Position numbers and translations under genes: made by a program. Below the pieces are notes generated by a model. The model was not told the DNA's origin. It did not search any database and saw only the letters and a list, made by a program, of their open reading frames with translations. A DNA stretch of 64,000 bases from Hemileia vastatrix. Its lineage: Eukaryota > Basidiomycota > Pucciniomycetes > Pucciniales > Zaghouaniaceae. Below are positions 9,984 to 18,280 of the stretch, piece after piece. The stretch spans positions 15,118,498 through 15,182,497 of the forward strand of contig JASXTE010000017.1 of NCBI GenBank assembly GCA_030280995.1, in the 5' to 3' direction. Position 1 is the stretch's first letter. Every line of letters starts with the position of its first letter.

Positions 9984-12900
9984 TCCCTTGGAGATATACC
10001 AAGTGGATTTTCAACTTTCTCTTTTTAATGTTTCTCTTCTCTGCAAGTATTCATCAAGTTTTTTATCAAGTCTCTGTTCTCTCTCAAGATTCTTAATTAT
10101 TTTTAATTCAAGTTTAAAGAAGAAGATTGGTTATATATCTTTATTGAAAGATATGCGGAAAAGTTTTGGGGCGGTGAGATTGGGCTCTAAAAGTAAGTCC
10201 TCCCAATTGTGCCCCGCTAGGGTTTCTTCTACACCTTTCAAAAACATTACCTGGGCCACACCTGTGAGCATTGGGGAAACCCCTGGTTATTTTTGTAGGA
10301 CAGAAGAAAACTCAAGAAAAGAAGATAAAAATTTCAAGATAATTCAAGAAAATCAAGAAAAAAATCTGAAGATAATGAAGAAAGAAGATGCAAAATATTT
10401 TTGTGAAGATCGTCAAGATCTATTTTTGGGCCTCCAGCATGAGGTTAAACTGCAGAAAATTTTGAAGCATGATGATCGTCAAGATCAATTTTTGGACCTC
10501 CAGCATGAGGATAAACTGCACAATTTTAGAAGATGTGATTCAGAAGACGAATCAAGATTTGAAGATTTGGAAGTTGGAAGTGAGGATGAAGATGTGGAAT
10601 TGCGGAAAAGTTTTGGAGTGGTGAGATTGGGGTCTAAAAGTAAGTCCTCCCAATTGTGCACCGCTAGGGTTTCTTCTACACCTGTCAAAAACATTACCTT
10701 GGCCACACATGTGAGCAATGGGGAAACCCTTGGTTTTTGTTCCAGGTCTGGTGGTGAAGAATTCCTGAAGATCCCTCAAGTTGAAGGTGGAGCGGCAAAG
10801 TATAAGAAGGTAGCGCAGAAGATTAGGCCTGTCAATGAGCCTATGCCTGTGAGTTTGAATCTGCCTTTGAAGAGACCTCCTTTGTCAAGAGATCCGTACT
10901 GTACTCTTTTGGTGAAGAATCCTCCAGAATTTGTAGAGACGGCTAGGGTGACTGTGGAAAGATTGAAAGTTGTTAATTTTGGTCCTGATGGGTGGTTGTC
11001 TGAGGAAGAAAAGAAGTTGTTGTTGCACGTTATTGTGCTAAGGGAAAAAGCGGTGGCATTTGTTGAGGAGGAAAGGGGTGTTCTGAAGCACTCTTATGGG
11101 GAACCTTACTTGATTCCTGTTGTTTGTCATGAACCTTGGCAAATCAAACCTATTCCGATTCCAGCAGCTATCAGAGAGGATTTTGTGGAGATTATTAGGG
11201 AAAGAGTCAGGACTGGGTTATATGAACAATCAACATCCAGTTACTCAAGTCCGGTGTTCTGTTTAAAGAAGCAGAATGGAAAGTTGAGGGTGGTTCATGA
11301 TCTTAGAGCCTTGAATAGAGTCACTATCAAGGACGCTGGTATGCCGCCAAGCGCAGAGGATTTTGTCAAAGCTTTTGCTGGAAGGGTGTGTTATGGTTTG
11401 GGTGATATTATGGGTGGTTATGATGAGAGGGAACTACATACGGATTCAAGGCCTCTCACAACTTTTGAGACTCCTTTGGGAAGATTTCAGCTCACTAGGT
11501 TGCCTCAAGGAGCAACTAATTCAGTGGCAGTTTATCAAGCACAGATGGCTTGGGTTTTGCAGGATGATGTTCCTACTCATGCTGGTATTTTTTTTGATGA
11601 TGGTGGAATTAAAGGACCATCCACTGATTATGGTAATGAGGTGTTAGCGGAGAACCCTGGCATAAGGAGGTTTGTGTGGGAATATGCAATAACTCTAGAG
11701 AGAGTGTTGTTCCGGATAGAAGAGGCTGGTTTGACAATTTCAGGGTCAAAATTCTGTTGTTGTGTTCCTGCTTTGGAAATTCTGGGTCATGTGGTGTGTA
11801 AAGAGGGAAGGATTATGGCGAAGAAGAAGATTAATAAAATTCAGGCATGGCCAAGGCCTAAAAATACTACTGAAGTCAGAGGATTTTTGGGTGTATGTGT
11901 ATATGTCAGGATTTTCATTAAGGATTTTTCTTTGTTGGCTTCAACTTTAAGAAGGTTGACCAGAGAAGATGCAGATTGGGAATGGACGGAAGAGTGTGAA
12001 GAGGCTTTTCAGAAGCTAAAAAAGGTTGTTGGTGAAGACATAATTCTTCACAAGTTGGATTATGGTGTTGGTGCGGGAAAGATTTATCTGGCAGTGGACT
12101 CAAGTTATATTGCTGCTGGTGCTGTGTTGTCTCAGGAGGATAAGACTGGGAGGGTCAGGCCAGTAAGGTATGAGTCTGTGGTGTTTAATGAGGTGGAATC
12201 TAGGTATTCTCAACCTAAGTTGGAATTGTGTGGTGTAGCTAAAATTTTAAAGAAGCTACAGACGGTTTTGTGGGGGCAGCATTTTGAGCTGCAGGTGGAT
12301 GCAAAATCTTTGGTTCAGATGATCAATACACCTAGTCTTCCAAATGCTCCAATGACTAGGTGGGTGGCATTTATTCAACATTTTTCTTTTGACCTGGTAC
12401 ACAAACCAGGTAAAACTTTTACTATGCCTGATGGGTTATCAAGGAGGCCACCTACAGATGAGGATTCTGATTCTGAAGAGTTTGACGAAGATGTTCCAGT
12501 GATTAGGGCCAGCACAAAGGGTGCTGAGGATTTTTCTTTCCTCCCCCATGAGGCTAAACTGGATGATTGTTCTGACCTCCCCCAAGAGGTTAAACTGGCT
12601 GGATCTGATCTTGATTCTGGTGATCAGGATGTTTTTGTTGATGAAGATGGAGTTGTTGTTTGGGACAGCTCAAAATTGGAAAAGGGTGTTTTTGTTAGTG
12701 AACTGGATTCTCACAAGGTTCAGTGGAAAGAAAAGGACGTGCCAAAATTTAAGGATTGGTGTCATGGTTGGGCTGCTCAATTGGCTCATGTTCACACTGG
12801 TGATTTTGATGACAGGGTTGTACCCTTGGATGTTGTTTTGTTGGATTTTGAAGATGGGACCTGGGGTCAATCTGGGTTTTATTTTATTTTGGTGGAATAT

Positions 12901-14133
12901 CTGTTGACCTTGGAGAGGCCAGATAGTTGTGATGATGATACTTGGTTGGCAATCAGGAAGAAGAGTCCTGGATTTTATGTGTCAGGAAGGCGCTTGATGA
13001 GAAGGAGACATCCTAATCCTCAAGTGGTGGTGACTCAGAAGAAAGGTCAAGAATTGGGTTTGAAGTCTTTGCATGAAGACCTTGGTCGTAGAGGCTTTGG
13101 GGAGACTTATAGAAGAGTAGCAGACAGATTTTGGTGGCCGGGTATGAAGTTGGCTGTGCAGGGTTGGGTTCAATCTTGTGAAGAATGTCAAAGAAGAAGT
13201 CACTTGAAACCTAAAGAGATGGGCTGTGCTACTGGTGAATCAACTGTTTTTGGAAGGGTTGGTCTGGATGCTGTCCATATTAAAGAGGGCAGGTATAAAT
13301 ACTTGATTGTTGCTAGGGATGATTTGTCTGGTTGGGTTGAGGCAGTGCCTCTGGTTAATTTGCCTGCCAAGAATGTGGCAGAGTTTTTGAAGAAGGAGTG
13401 GATTTATAGGTATGGGTTGATGAAGTTGGTGACTGTTGATGGCGGGCCAGAGTTTGGTGCCGAATTTAAAGAAGCTGTGGCTAGTGTGGGTTCTAGGGTT
13501 AGAGTGGCTACACCGTATTATCCTGAAGCTGAAGGCATGGTTGAAAGAGGCCATCAAGTTATCAAGAATGCTTTGGTGAAGATGTGTGGAGATAGTGCCG
13601 AAAAGTGGAGGCATTATTTACCCTTGGTTTTATTTTCTGATAGGGTCACTGTGAAGAGGACAACTGGCTATTCTCCTTATGAGTTAATGTTTGGTCAGAA
13701 AGCCTTTCTACCAGTGGACTTGGAAGCTGTCTCTTATCTTGGAATTGATTGGGATGACGTGCAAACAACAGAAGATTTGCTCTGTGCCAGGATGCAACAG
13801 TTGGAATGTAGAGAGGAATGTCAAGAGAAGGCATACTCTAGAATGATGATGATTAGGAATCAATCAGTAAGATACTGGGACAAGAAATTAGCTCATAGAC
13901 TCAGGAATCCCTTGAAACCTGGTTGTTTGGTTTTGGTGTATAATAGAAGTTTGGAGAGTCAGTGGGGGAAAATGTTTGCTGACAGATGGAATGGACCTTA
14001 CAGAGTCAGATCTCAGGTGTCTGGGGGTTTTTATGTTTTGGAAGAGTTGTATGGTGCAGTCTTGAAAAAGAGGGTGGCTGCAGACCAAGTGAAGAGGTTT
14101 TATCCCAGAGGCACTAGGCATGAAGAAGATTGA
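9901..14133 (+). CDS. Pol polyprotein (RT, RNase H, integrase), expressed by -1 frameshift
   Basis: An open frame continuous from the slippery site to 14133, with no good ATG near its beginning, as expected for a frameshift product. An N-terminal spacer of about 300 residues contains a duplicated 106-nt intron-like segment and the repeat HE.KL. Reverse transcriptase follows (KKQNGKLRVVHDLRALN; catalytic GIFFDDG near 11585-11605, where most Gypsy elements have YxDD). RNase H (AVDSSYIAAGAVLSQ, KLELCGVAK, DGLSRRP) comes next. Integrase has an HHCC finger (SCEECQRR near 13180) and a DDE core (GLDAVH, VTVDGGPEF, EGMVERGH). A C-terminal integrase tail follows; I see no chromodomain. All catalytic residues are present, so the enzyme may be active. 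Confidence 0.93.
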   Translation, partial: FFRVNRADHPSATTSPQDEEIPGCSRSAPLEIYQVDFQLSLFNVSLLCKYSSSFLSSLCSLSRFLIIFNSSLKKKIGYISLLKDMRKSFGAVRLGSKSKSSQLCPARVSSTPFKNITWATPVSIGETPGYFCRTEENSRKEDKNFKIIQENQEKNLKIMKKEDAKYFCEDRQDLFLGLQHEVKLQKILKHDDRQDQFLDLQHEDKLHNFRRCDSEDESRFEDLEVGSEDEDVELRKSFGVVRLGSKSKSSQLCTARVSSTPVKNITLATHVSNGETLGFCSRSGGEEFLKIPQVEGGAAKYKKVAQKIRPVNEPMPVSLNLPLKRPPLSRDPYCTLLVKNPPEFVETARVTVERLKVVNFGPDGWLSEEEKKLLLHVIVLREKAVAFVEEERGVLKHSYGEPYLIPVVCHEPWQIKPIPIPAAIREDFVEIIRERVRTGLYEQSTSSYSSPVFCLKKQNGKLRVVHDLRALNRVTIKDAGMPPSAEDFVKAFAGRVCYGLGDIMGGYDERELHTDSRPLTTFETPLGRFQLTRLPQGATNSVAVYQAQMAWVLQDDVPTHAGIFFDDGGIKGPSTDYGNEVLAENPGIRRFVWEYAITLERVLFRIEEAGLTISGSKFCCCVPALEILGHVVCKEGRIMAKKKINKIQAWPRPKNTTEVRGFLGVCVYVRIFIKDFSLLASTLRRLTREDADWEWTEECEEAFQKLKKVVGEDIILHKLDYGVGAGKIYLAVDSSYIAAGAVLSQEDKTGRVRPVRYESVVFNEVESRYSQPKLELCGVAKILKKLQTVLWGQHFELQVDAKSLVQMINTPSLPNAPMTRWVAFIQHFSFDLVHKPGKTFTMPDGLSRRPPTDEDSDSEEFDEDVPVIRASTKGAEDFSFLPHEAKLDDCSDLPQEVKLAGSDLDSGDQDVFVDEDGVVVWDSSKLEKGVFVSELDSHKVQWKEKDVPKFKDWCHGWAAQLAHVHTGDFDDRVVPLDVVLLDFEDGTWGQSGFYFILVEYLLTLERPDSCDDDTWLAIRKKSPGFYVSGRRLMRRRHPNPQVVVTQKKGQELGLKSLHEDLGRRGFGETYRRVADRFWWPGMKLAVQGWVQSCEECQRRSHLKPKEMGCATGESTVFGRVGLDAVHIKEGRYKYLIVARDDLSGWVEAVPLVNLPAKNVAEFLKKEWIYRYGLMKLVTVDGGPEFGAEFKEAVASVGSRVRVATPYYPEAEGMVERGHQVIKNALVKMCGDSAEKWRHYLPLVLFSDRVTVKRTTGYSPYELMFGQKAFLPVDLEAVSYLGIDWDDVQTTEDLLCARMQQLECREECQEKAYSRMMMIRNQSVRYWDKKLAHRLRNPLKPGCLVLVYNRSLESQWGKMFADRWNGPYRVRSQVSGGFYVLEELYGAVLKKRVAADQVKRFYPRGTRHEED
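10153..10748 (+). repeat. Duplicated ~145-bp segment in pol, each copy with a 106-nt GTAAGT..AG interval
   Basis: Copy 1 is about 10153-10302 and copy 2 about 10611-10748; both encode RKSFG.VRLGSKSKSSQL. Each contains GTAAGT (10193, 10640) and a pyrimidine-rich AG exactly 106 nt from it (TTTTTGTAG to 10298; TTGTTCCAG to 10745). They look like two introns around a 341-nt exon, yet the whole stretch is also open in the Pol frame. Removing either 106-nt piece would shift the frame. Both donors and acceptors survive in the minus-strand relic (about 2219-2345 and 2683-2790). Confidence 0.6.
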
Positions 14134-14272
14134 CTCCGCAATCAGGATAAACTACGGACCATTCTTTAATTTTGGTTTTTTTTGTGGTGATGCTATGCAT
14201 CTGTTTGTTGGAAACTTTTTTGTTAGAGGGTACCCATGGGTGGGGCTTCTAAATTTGATCTTGGCAAGTGTA

Positions 14273-14574
14273 GGGGTGACTGATGGGCTGGCTGCTCTAT
14301 CAACAGTTACCCCAGATTGTCTGTTTCCAACCCTTTCTCTTAATTTGGTTGAACCCTAGTATTGGTTTATTTTCACAGTTTTTAGTCCTTTATGACTTTA
14401 AACTGGAAATTGCTATGGTTTTCAAGTGCCGGACTCTTCACTCTTATTGGTTTGGATTTTTTTGAGTTGAATGTTGTGGATTGTTAGAAGGTACCCAGGG
14501 GGGGCTTCTAGATTTTATTTTGGCAAGTGTGGGGGTAACTGATGAGCTGGCTGCTCTGTAGAACAGTTACCCCC
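14273..14574 (+). repeat. Two copies of a ~100-bp hairpin module in the Gypsy 3' region
   Basis: Two related modules begin with GGTACCCA and contain a strong stem. The first pairs GGGGTGACTG (14273-14282) with CAGTTACCCC (14304-14313), with one G-U wobble. The second pairs GGGGGTAACTG (14531-14541) with CAGTTACCCCC (14564-14574), 11 perfect pairs. The loop sequence GAT.GGCTGGCTGCTCT is shared. A third copy lies at 17338-17378. No open frame covers them. Confidence 0.75.
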
Positions 14575-14712
14575 GAATGTCTGTTTCAAGTCTTTTGTTT
14601 TTCCTAGTTGAATTCTAGTTCTGTTGTTTATTATTCAGGTTTTGAGTCTGCTATGACTTTAAACTGGTTTGGGACTGGCTTCTTTATCTTTGGTTCTTTC
14701 ATATTGGTGGTG

Positions 14713-14768
14713 GATCACTGGTGGTCTCCCATCATTTTTACTTATTGAAGGGAGCCCACCCAGTGATC
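14713..14768 (+). repeat. Single long hairpin in Gypsy 3' region
   Basis: GATCACTGG (14713-14721) pairs with CCAGTGATC (14760-14768), and inside it CTCCC (14726-14730) pairs with GGGAG (14750-14754). I saw one copy only. Seen directly as an inverted repeat; its role is unknown. Confidence 0.6.
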
Positions 14769-14944
14769 ATTTCTATGGACCAGCCTTCCCTTATTGGATC
14801 ATCTATGGAGCTGGACGTTCTTTGATTTTACAGTTATGTTTTTGCTAGATAGTAGTTTTAGATTATTTTCTTTTTTCTCTTTTTTTCTTTTAATTTTTTT
14901 ATGGGGGTTGTTTAAAGTCATAAAATCAAAAATATAGGGTGTTA

Positions 14945-15208
14945 CCACATCAGTTTCACCTGGATGTGGGCAAGCATTGGTGGGGAAAGGCTCATCAATT
15001 GGCCGGGCAATGCTATTTTATTTTTATTTATTATTTATTTCATGTGTTTCTGTGTTTCATTATTTTTTATTATTTTCTGAATTTCCAAATTTTGAATTTT
15101 GTTTTCTGATTAATCATTTAAAAGATTTAATTGTGTATCCACATCAAGGTGCACTTGGATGTGGGTAAGGTATCAGGGGTTCAGCTCATCAATTGGCTGG
15201 GGGATACC
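14945..15208 (+). repeat. Two copies of a double-stem module in Gypsy 3' region
   Basis: Both copies have a first stem CCACATC/GATGTGG (14945-14951 with 14963-14969; 15139-15145 with 15158-15164). A second stem encloses CTCATCAATTGG. In copy 1 that second stem is GCATTG/CAATGC (14974-14979, 15008-15013). In copy 2 it is GGTATC/GATACC (15169-15174, 15203-15208). The second stem changes sequence completely but still pairs. AT-rich sequence with poly-T runs separates the copies. Confidence 0.75.
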
Positions 15209-15380
15209 ATTTGTATTATTTTTTATATTTTATATTTTATTTTATTTCATTTATTTTATTTCATTTCATTTTAGTTATTAATTTTTAATTTTAGTATATT
15301 AGTAGATACAATACAAAAAAAAAAAAAAAATTATTAATTGTTTTATATTATTATTATGTTTCTAATATTTTTGCAGGAGC

Positions 15381-16932
15381 TCATTGTCTGGATGATGAAG
15401 CTTCTGGAGGCTGGTCCGGATTGTGATGACGTTTTTGTTTTTTGTTGGGATTGTAGGAAGCACTGTGTTCTTTGAAGTGCATCCTGCTGGAGAGATTATA
15501 GGGATTGTAATGATCAGGGATTGGATTAGAGGGAAGTTCAGAGGAGGAAGAAGAAGAGGCAGGAATGGAGTGCTGGAGGGTGTGTTTAATGATCCTAGAC
15601 ATTTTCCAGTGGTCGTCCAGTAGGCGCTTTCTCAAGGATTTTTCAAAGTCATTCAAGGGTCCATGAAGGGCAAAGGCTTTTAGCATATTGGAACACATGG
15701 TGCTTAGGTGTTTCTTCATGTCTCCATAATCCAGGGTCAAAGAAGTTTCAAGAGTTTGGCCAACTCCAATAATAGATTCAGGAGGAGGGGTGCCAACTAG
15801 ACAAGAAGAATTGGATCAGTAATTATTTTTGTTGAAGAAATGGAATAATTAATTTGGTACTTACAGATTGGAAGCTCATCAAATCTGTAAGCAGCTGGGA
15901 TTTGGATCTCTGACGATTTTGTTATGGTCATTGTGGGTGGATCAACTAGGGAAAGATATGGATTCTCATGGTCTTCCTCTGAAGGATCCTGAGAAGGTGA
16001 ACTGGGATGCTGATGTTCCTGGGGCCTAGTTGGAGCAGTGAGATTGTGATTCTTGTTGTGGTTGTTATTTCTGTTGGATTCAGCTGGAGGAGGTGCTGGT
16101 GATGGAGTACCAGGGTTGTTAAAGGATGGAGCAGGAGAGGGGGATTTGGAAGCAGACTGCTCTTTTCTGGATGGAGAATTTGAAGAGATGGAACTGTCAG
16201 AAGAGTAGTTGGCTGACAGAGGAGAGGTGTAGTTTCTTTGTCTTAGTTGGGGACGAAGTTGTTGTTGTGGAGCAGTGTGTGGTGTTCTGGTTTCTTCTTG
16301 GGGTTCTCTGGCAGTTCTCCTAGAAATCTGGGAAATTTTGGTGCTTTTGGATTTTGGAAGGGTGGATTGCATTGCTCTGGGAGCAGTAGGAGGTAGTTGG
16401 GTCGAGTTGTTGTTGTTATCTGGATGAATTTGGCTATTTTCTGGCCGTTTTTGGAGGTTTTGGCCCTGATTTTTGCTGTTTGGTGAGGAGGGCGGGCCGC
16501 CTGGACACGGTTTAGAAGCCTAGGGGTTGATTTTGAAGCTTTTGGAGCTAATTTAGCAGTGATAAAAGCAGTTTCTTGAGAAGCTAAGGCTGGTCTTTTT
16601 GGAAGAGTGCGGGAAGCTGAGCTTCTGGATCTTCTGGAAGGAGCTGAAGATAGAGAGGAAGAGGATGGACCAAGTTCTGGAGACCTGGTAGGGGATCTGG
16701 AGATGTACTTGTGAGAAGGAGAAGGCGGAGGAATAGGATAGTGGGCATCTCTGTCACATTTCTTTTTTTTGGAATAGCAGGAGTCACAAGCCCTGTTGTA
16801 GAATTTGGCTTCTGGATTTGGAAGAGTGAATGTGCAAGGTCTGCACATGTGTATGCACTGTTTGCAGGCATAGTCCCTTGGAGCAGTGAAGCAAGGAAGA
16901 GTAGAGGAGTCAACAGCAGGGGATCCAGACAT
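15381..16932 (-). CDS. Antisense spliced gene with Zn2Cys6-like motif, inside Gypsy 3' region
   Basis: Runs opposite to the retrotransposon. Exons: 16932-16509, 16419-15865 and 15796-15381. The last intron (15864-15797, 68 nt, GTAAGT..CTAG) is convincing and joins two open frames. The first (16508-16420, 89 nt, GTGTCC..CCAG) has a weak donor but exactly the length needed to join the frames; a one-base frameshift is the alternative. The predicted protein is 464 aa. Near residue 22 it has CKQCIHMCRPC, then 15 residues, then CDSCYSKKKKC. This gives CX2CX6C-X15-CX2CX6C, resembling a fungal Zn2Cys6 cluster but with wider spacing. The rest is S/P/N/Q-rich with a basic C-terminus. A DNA- or RNA-binding role is inference. 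Confidence 0.65.
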
Positions 16933-17337
16933 GAATTGTGGTGTGAAAGGTGATGAAAAGGATAAGAGAAGATTTTGTCAGTGATGAGTAGAAGATGTAG
17001 TGAAGGTGGACGCTCCGTGGGTCTGGCTGTGTGTGTATTGCATGAAATTGGCTGGGTCAGATTCATGCAAGATTCTGCCAGTCCTCTATGACTCTAAACT
17101 GGAAAATTTATAAGTCCTCCAAGACTTTAAACTGGCTGGTTTCAAGATTTTATCAAGAAGTAGTCCGTCAAGACTTTAAACTGAACACTGTGTTAGTCCC
17201 CCAAGACTTTAAACTGAGGGTTGTAAGTCCCCCAAGACTATAAACTGAGGGAAAGGTTTTTGTTGTTGGAGTTGTTTTAAAAGATTGGTGGAGGGTATCC
17301 ACAGGGGGAGCCTCCAAATTTAGCAAAGGCAAGTTTG

Positions 17338-17378
17338 GGGGTAATTGATGGGCTGGCAGCTCTATTCACAATTACCCC
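17338..17378 (+). repeat. Third copy of the GGGGTAACTG-type hairpin module
   Basis: GGGGTAATTG (17338-17347) pairs with CAATTACCCC (17369-17378). Compared with the copy at 14531-14574, one C-G pair has become T-A on both sides, so pairing is kept. The upstream GGGTATCCACAGGGGGAGCC and the loop GGGCTGGCAGCTCT match the other copies. Confidence 0.75.
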
Positions 17379-17591
17379 AGAATGTTAGTTTTTTCTCTGT
17401 GTCTTAATGTGGTTGATCTCTGGTTCTGGGTTCATGATTTAGGTTTTTGAGTCCCCCAAGACTTTAAACTGAGGGTTTTTGAGTCCTCCAAGACTATAAA
17501 ATGAGGATGGTCCCCCAAGACTTAAAACTGAGGGTTGTTTGTGGTTACATCCTATAGAGGGTGTGGTCAATTTTTCTTTTCTGAATCAAAC

Positions 17592-18262
17592 TCAAGTACT
17601 AGTGGAATTACAGAGTGAATCAAGAGATGAAATGAAATGTTCAGAATTAGCCTTGAACTGGTGAATAAGGTGTCTTCTGTTCTCAATGTCCTGTGGATCT
17701 CTAGAAGGAGTGGATTGGAAATAGTGAAGCAGAAGTTGTTTCTGTTGAGATGTGTGTTGTTGGAACTTGGCCTTGATAGTGGGCAAGTGCGTTGGTGTTG
17801 GTGGTGCAATGGATCCTACATTGTTATCATCACTATCAGAAGAGGAAGGAACTGAGAAGTCATCAGTTTTAAAGTTGAAGAAAGGAATGAATGTTCTTTA
17901 CCATCAGATGGACCAGGGATGGGGGAACTAGTTGCTTTATGGGTTGTGGCACTCTTCTGGGAAGGGTGGAGCTTTTTGATTAATCTGGGTATCAGGATGG
18001 ATGGCCTAGATCTTTTGGTGCTGGCAGAAGAAGGACCAGGTTGAGGCGGAGGTGAATCTGTTGTAGAAGAAAGTGGACCAGGTCTGTGGCAGGTCTTCTT
18101 TATGGAGTGACAGACATCGCAGGACGTTCTGTATGGATGAACAGGTGGTGTTATGGCGCAGATTAAATTATTGTTGATGCAGTATTGGCAGGGGCCCATT
18201 TCAGAGGCAGATTTGGAAAGGAGGTTAAACATGGTGGTTGGATGAAGAAAGAATGCGGACAT
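17592..18262 (-). CDS. Second antisense spliced gene with Zn2Cys6-like motif
   Basis: Begins just inside the element's 3' LTR boundary and reads away from it on the minus strand. Exons are 18262-17902 and 17815-17592, with an 86-nt intron (17901-17816, GTAAAG..TGTAG). The predicted protein is 194 aa. The motif CQYCINNNLIC, 12 residues, then CDVCHSIKKTC gives CX2CX6C-X12-CX2CX6C, the same layout as the neighbouring antisense gene, followed by a proline/serine-rich stretch and a short C-terminal helix-like region. The start could instead be the ATG at 18232 or the one inside the LTR at 18352. The shared motif suggests the two genes are paralogues. A role in controlling the element is possible but unproven. 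Confidence 0.6.
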
Positions 18263-18270
18263 TCTCAATT

Positions 18271-18280
18271 GGAGGGAGGA
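18271..18280 (+). promoter_or_regulatory. Polypurine tract of young Gypsy element
   Basis: GGAGGGAGGA lies directly before the 3' LTR, where plus-strand DNA synthesis should be primed. It also lies just upstream of the start codon of the antisense gene at 18262. Confidence 0.85.

Larger units (their letters stand above)
10431..17530 (+). repeat. Dispersed short hairpin motif (4-bp stem, 6-nt loop, TTAAACTG), 14 copies
   Basis: Each copy is stem, six-base loop, complementary stem, then YTAAACTG or RTAAACTG. In pol the stems are CCTC/GAGG (10431, 10497, 12540, 12576). In the 3' region they are AGTC/GACT (14384, 14645, 17080, 17113, 17162, 17195, 17226, 17450, 17482) or GGTC/GACT with a wobble (17509). 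Loops follow C-Y-N-Y-A-A/T, for example CCCCAA, CTCCAA, CAGCAT, CTTTAT. The minus-strand relic has CCTC/GAGG versions at 371-392 and 2449-2470, and degraded ones at 407-428 and 2515-2536. The stem changes in a paired way while the tail is constant, which is what a conserved RNA structure looks like. Confidence 0.8.

Noticed and set aside
14130..14360. Small frames after pol as accessory genes
   Set aside because: They overlap the conserved hairpin modules and have no shared protein features between module copies.
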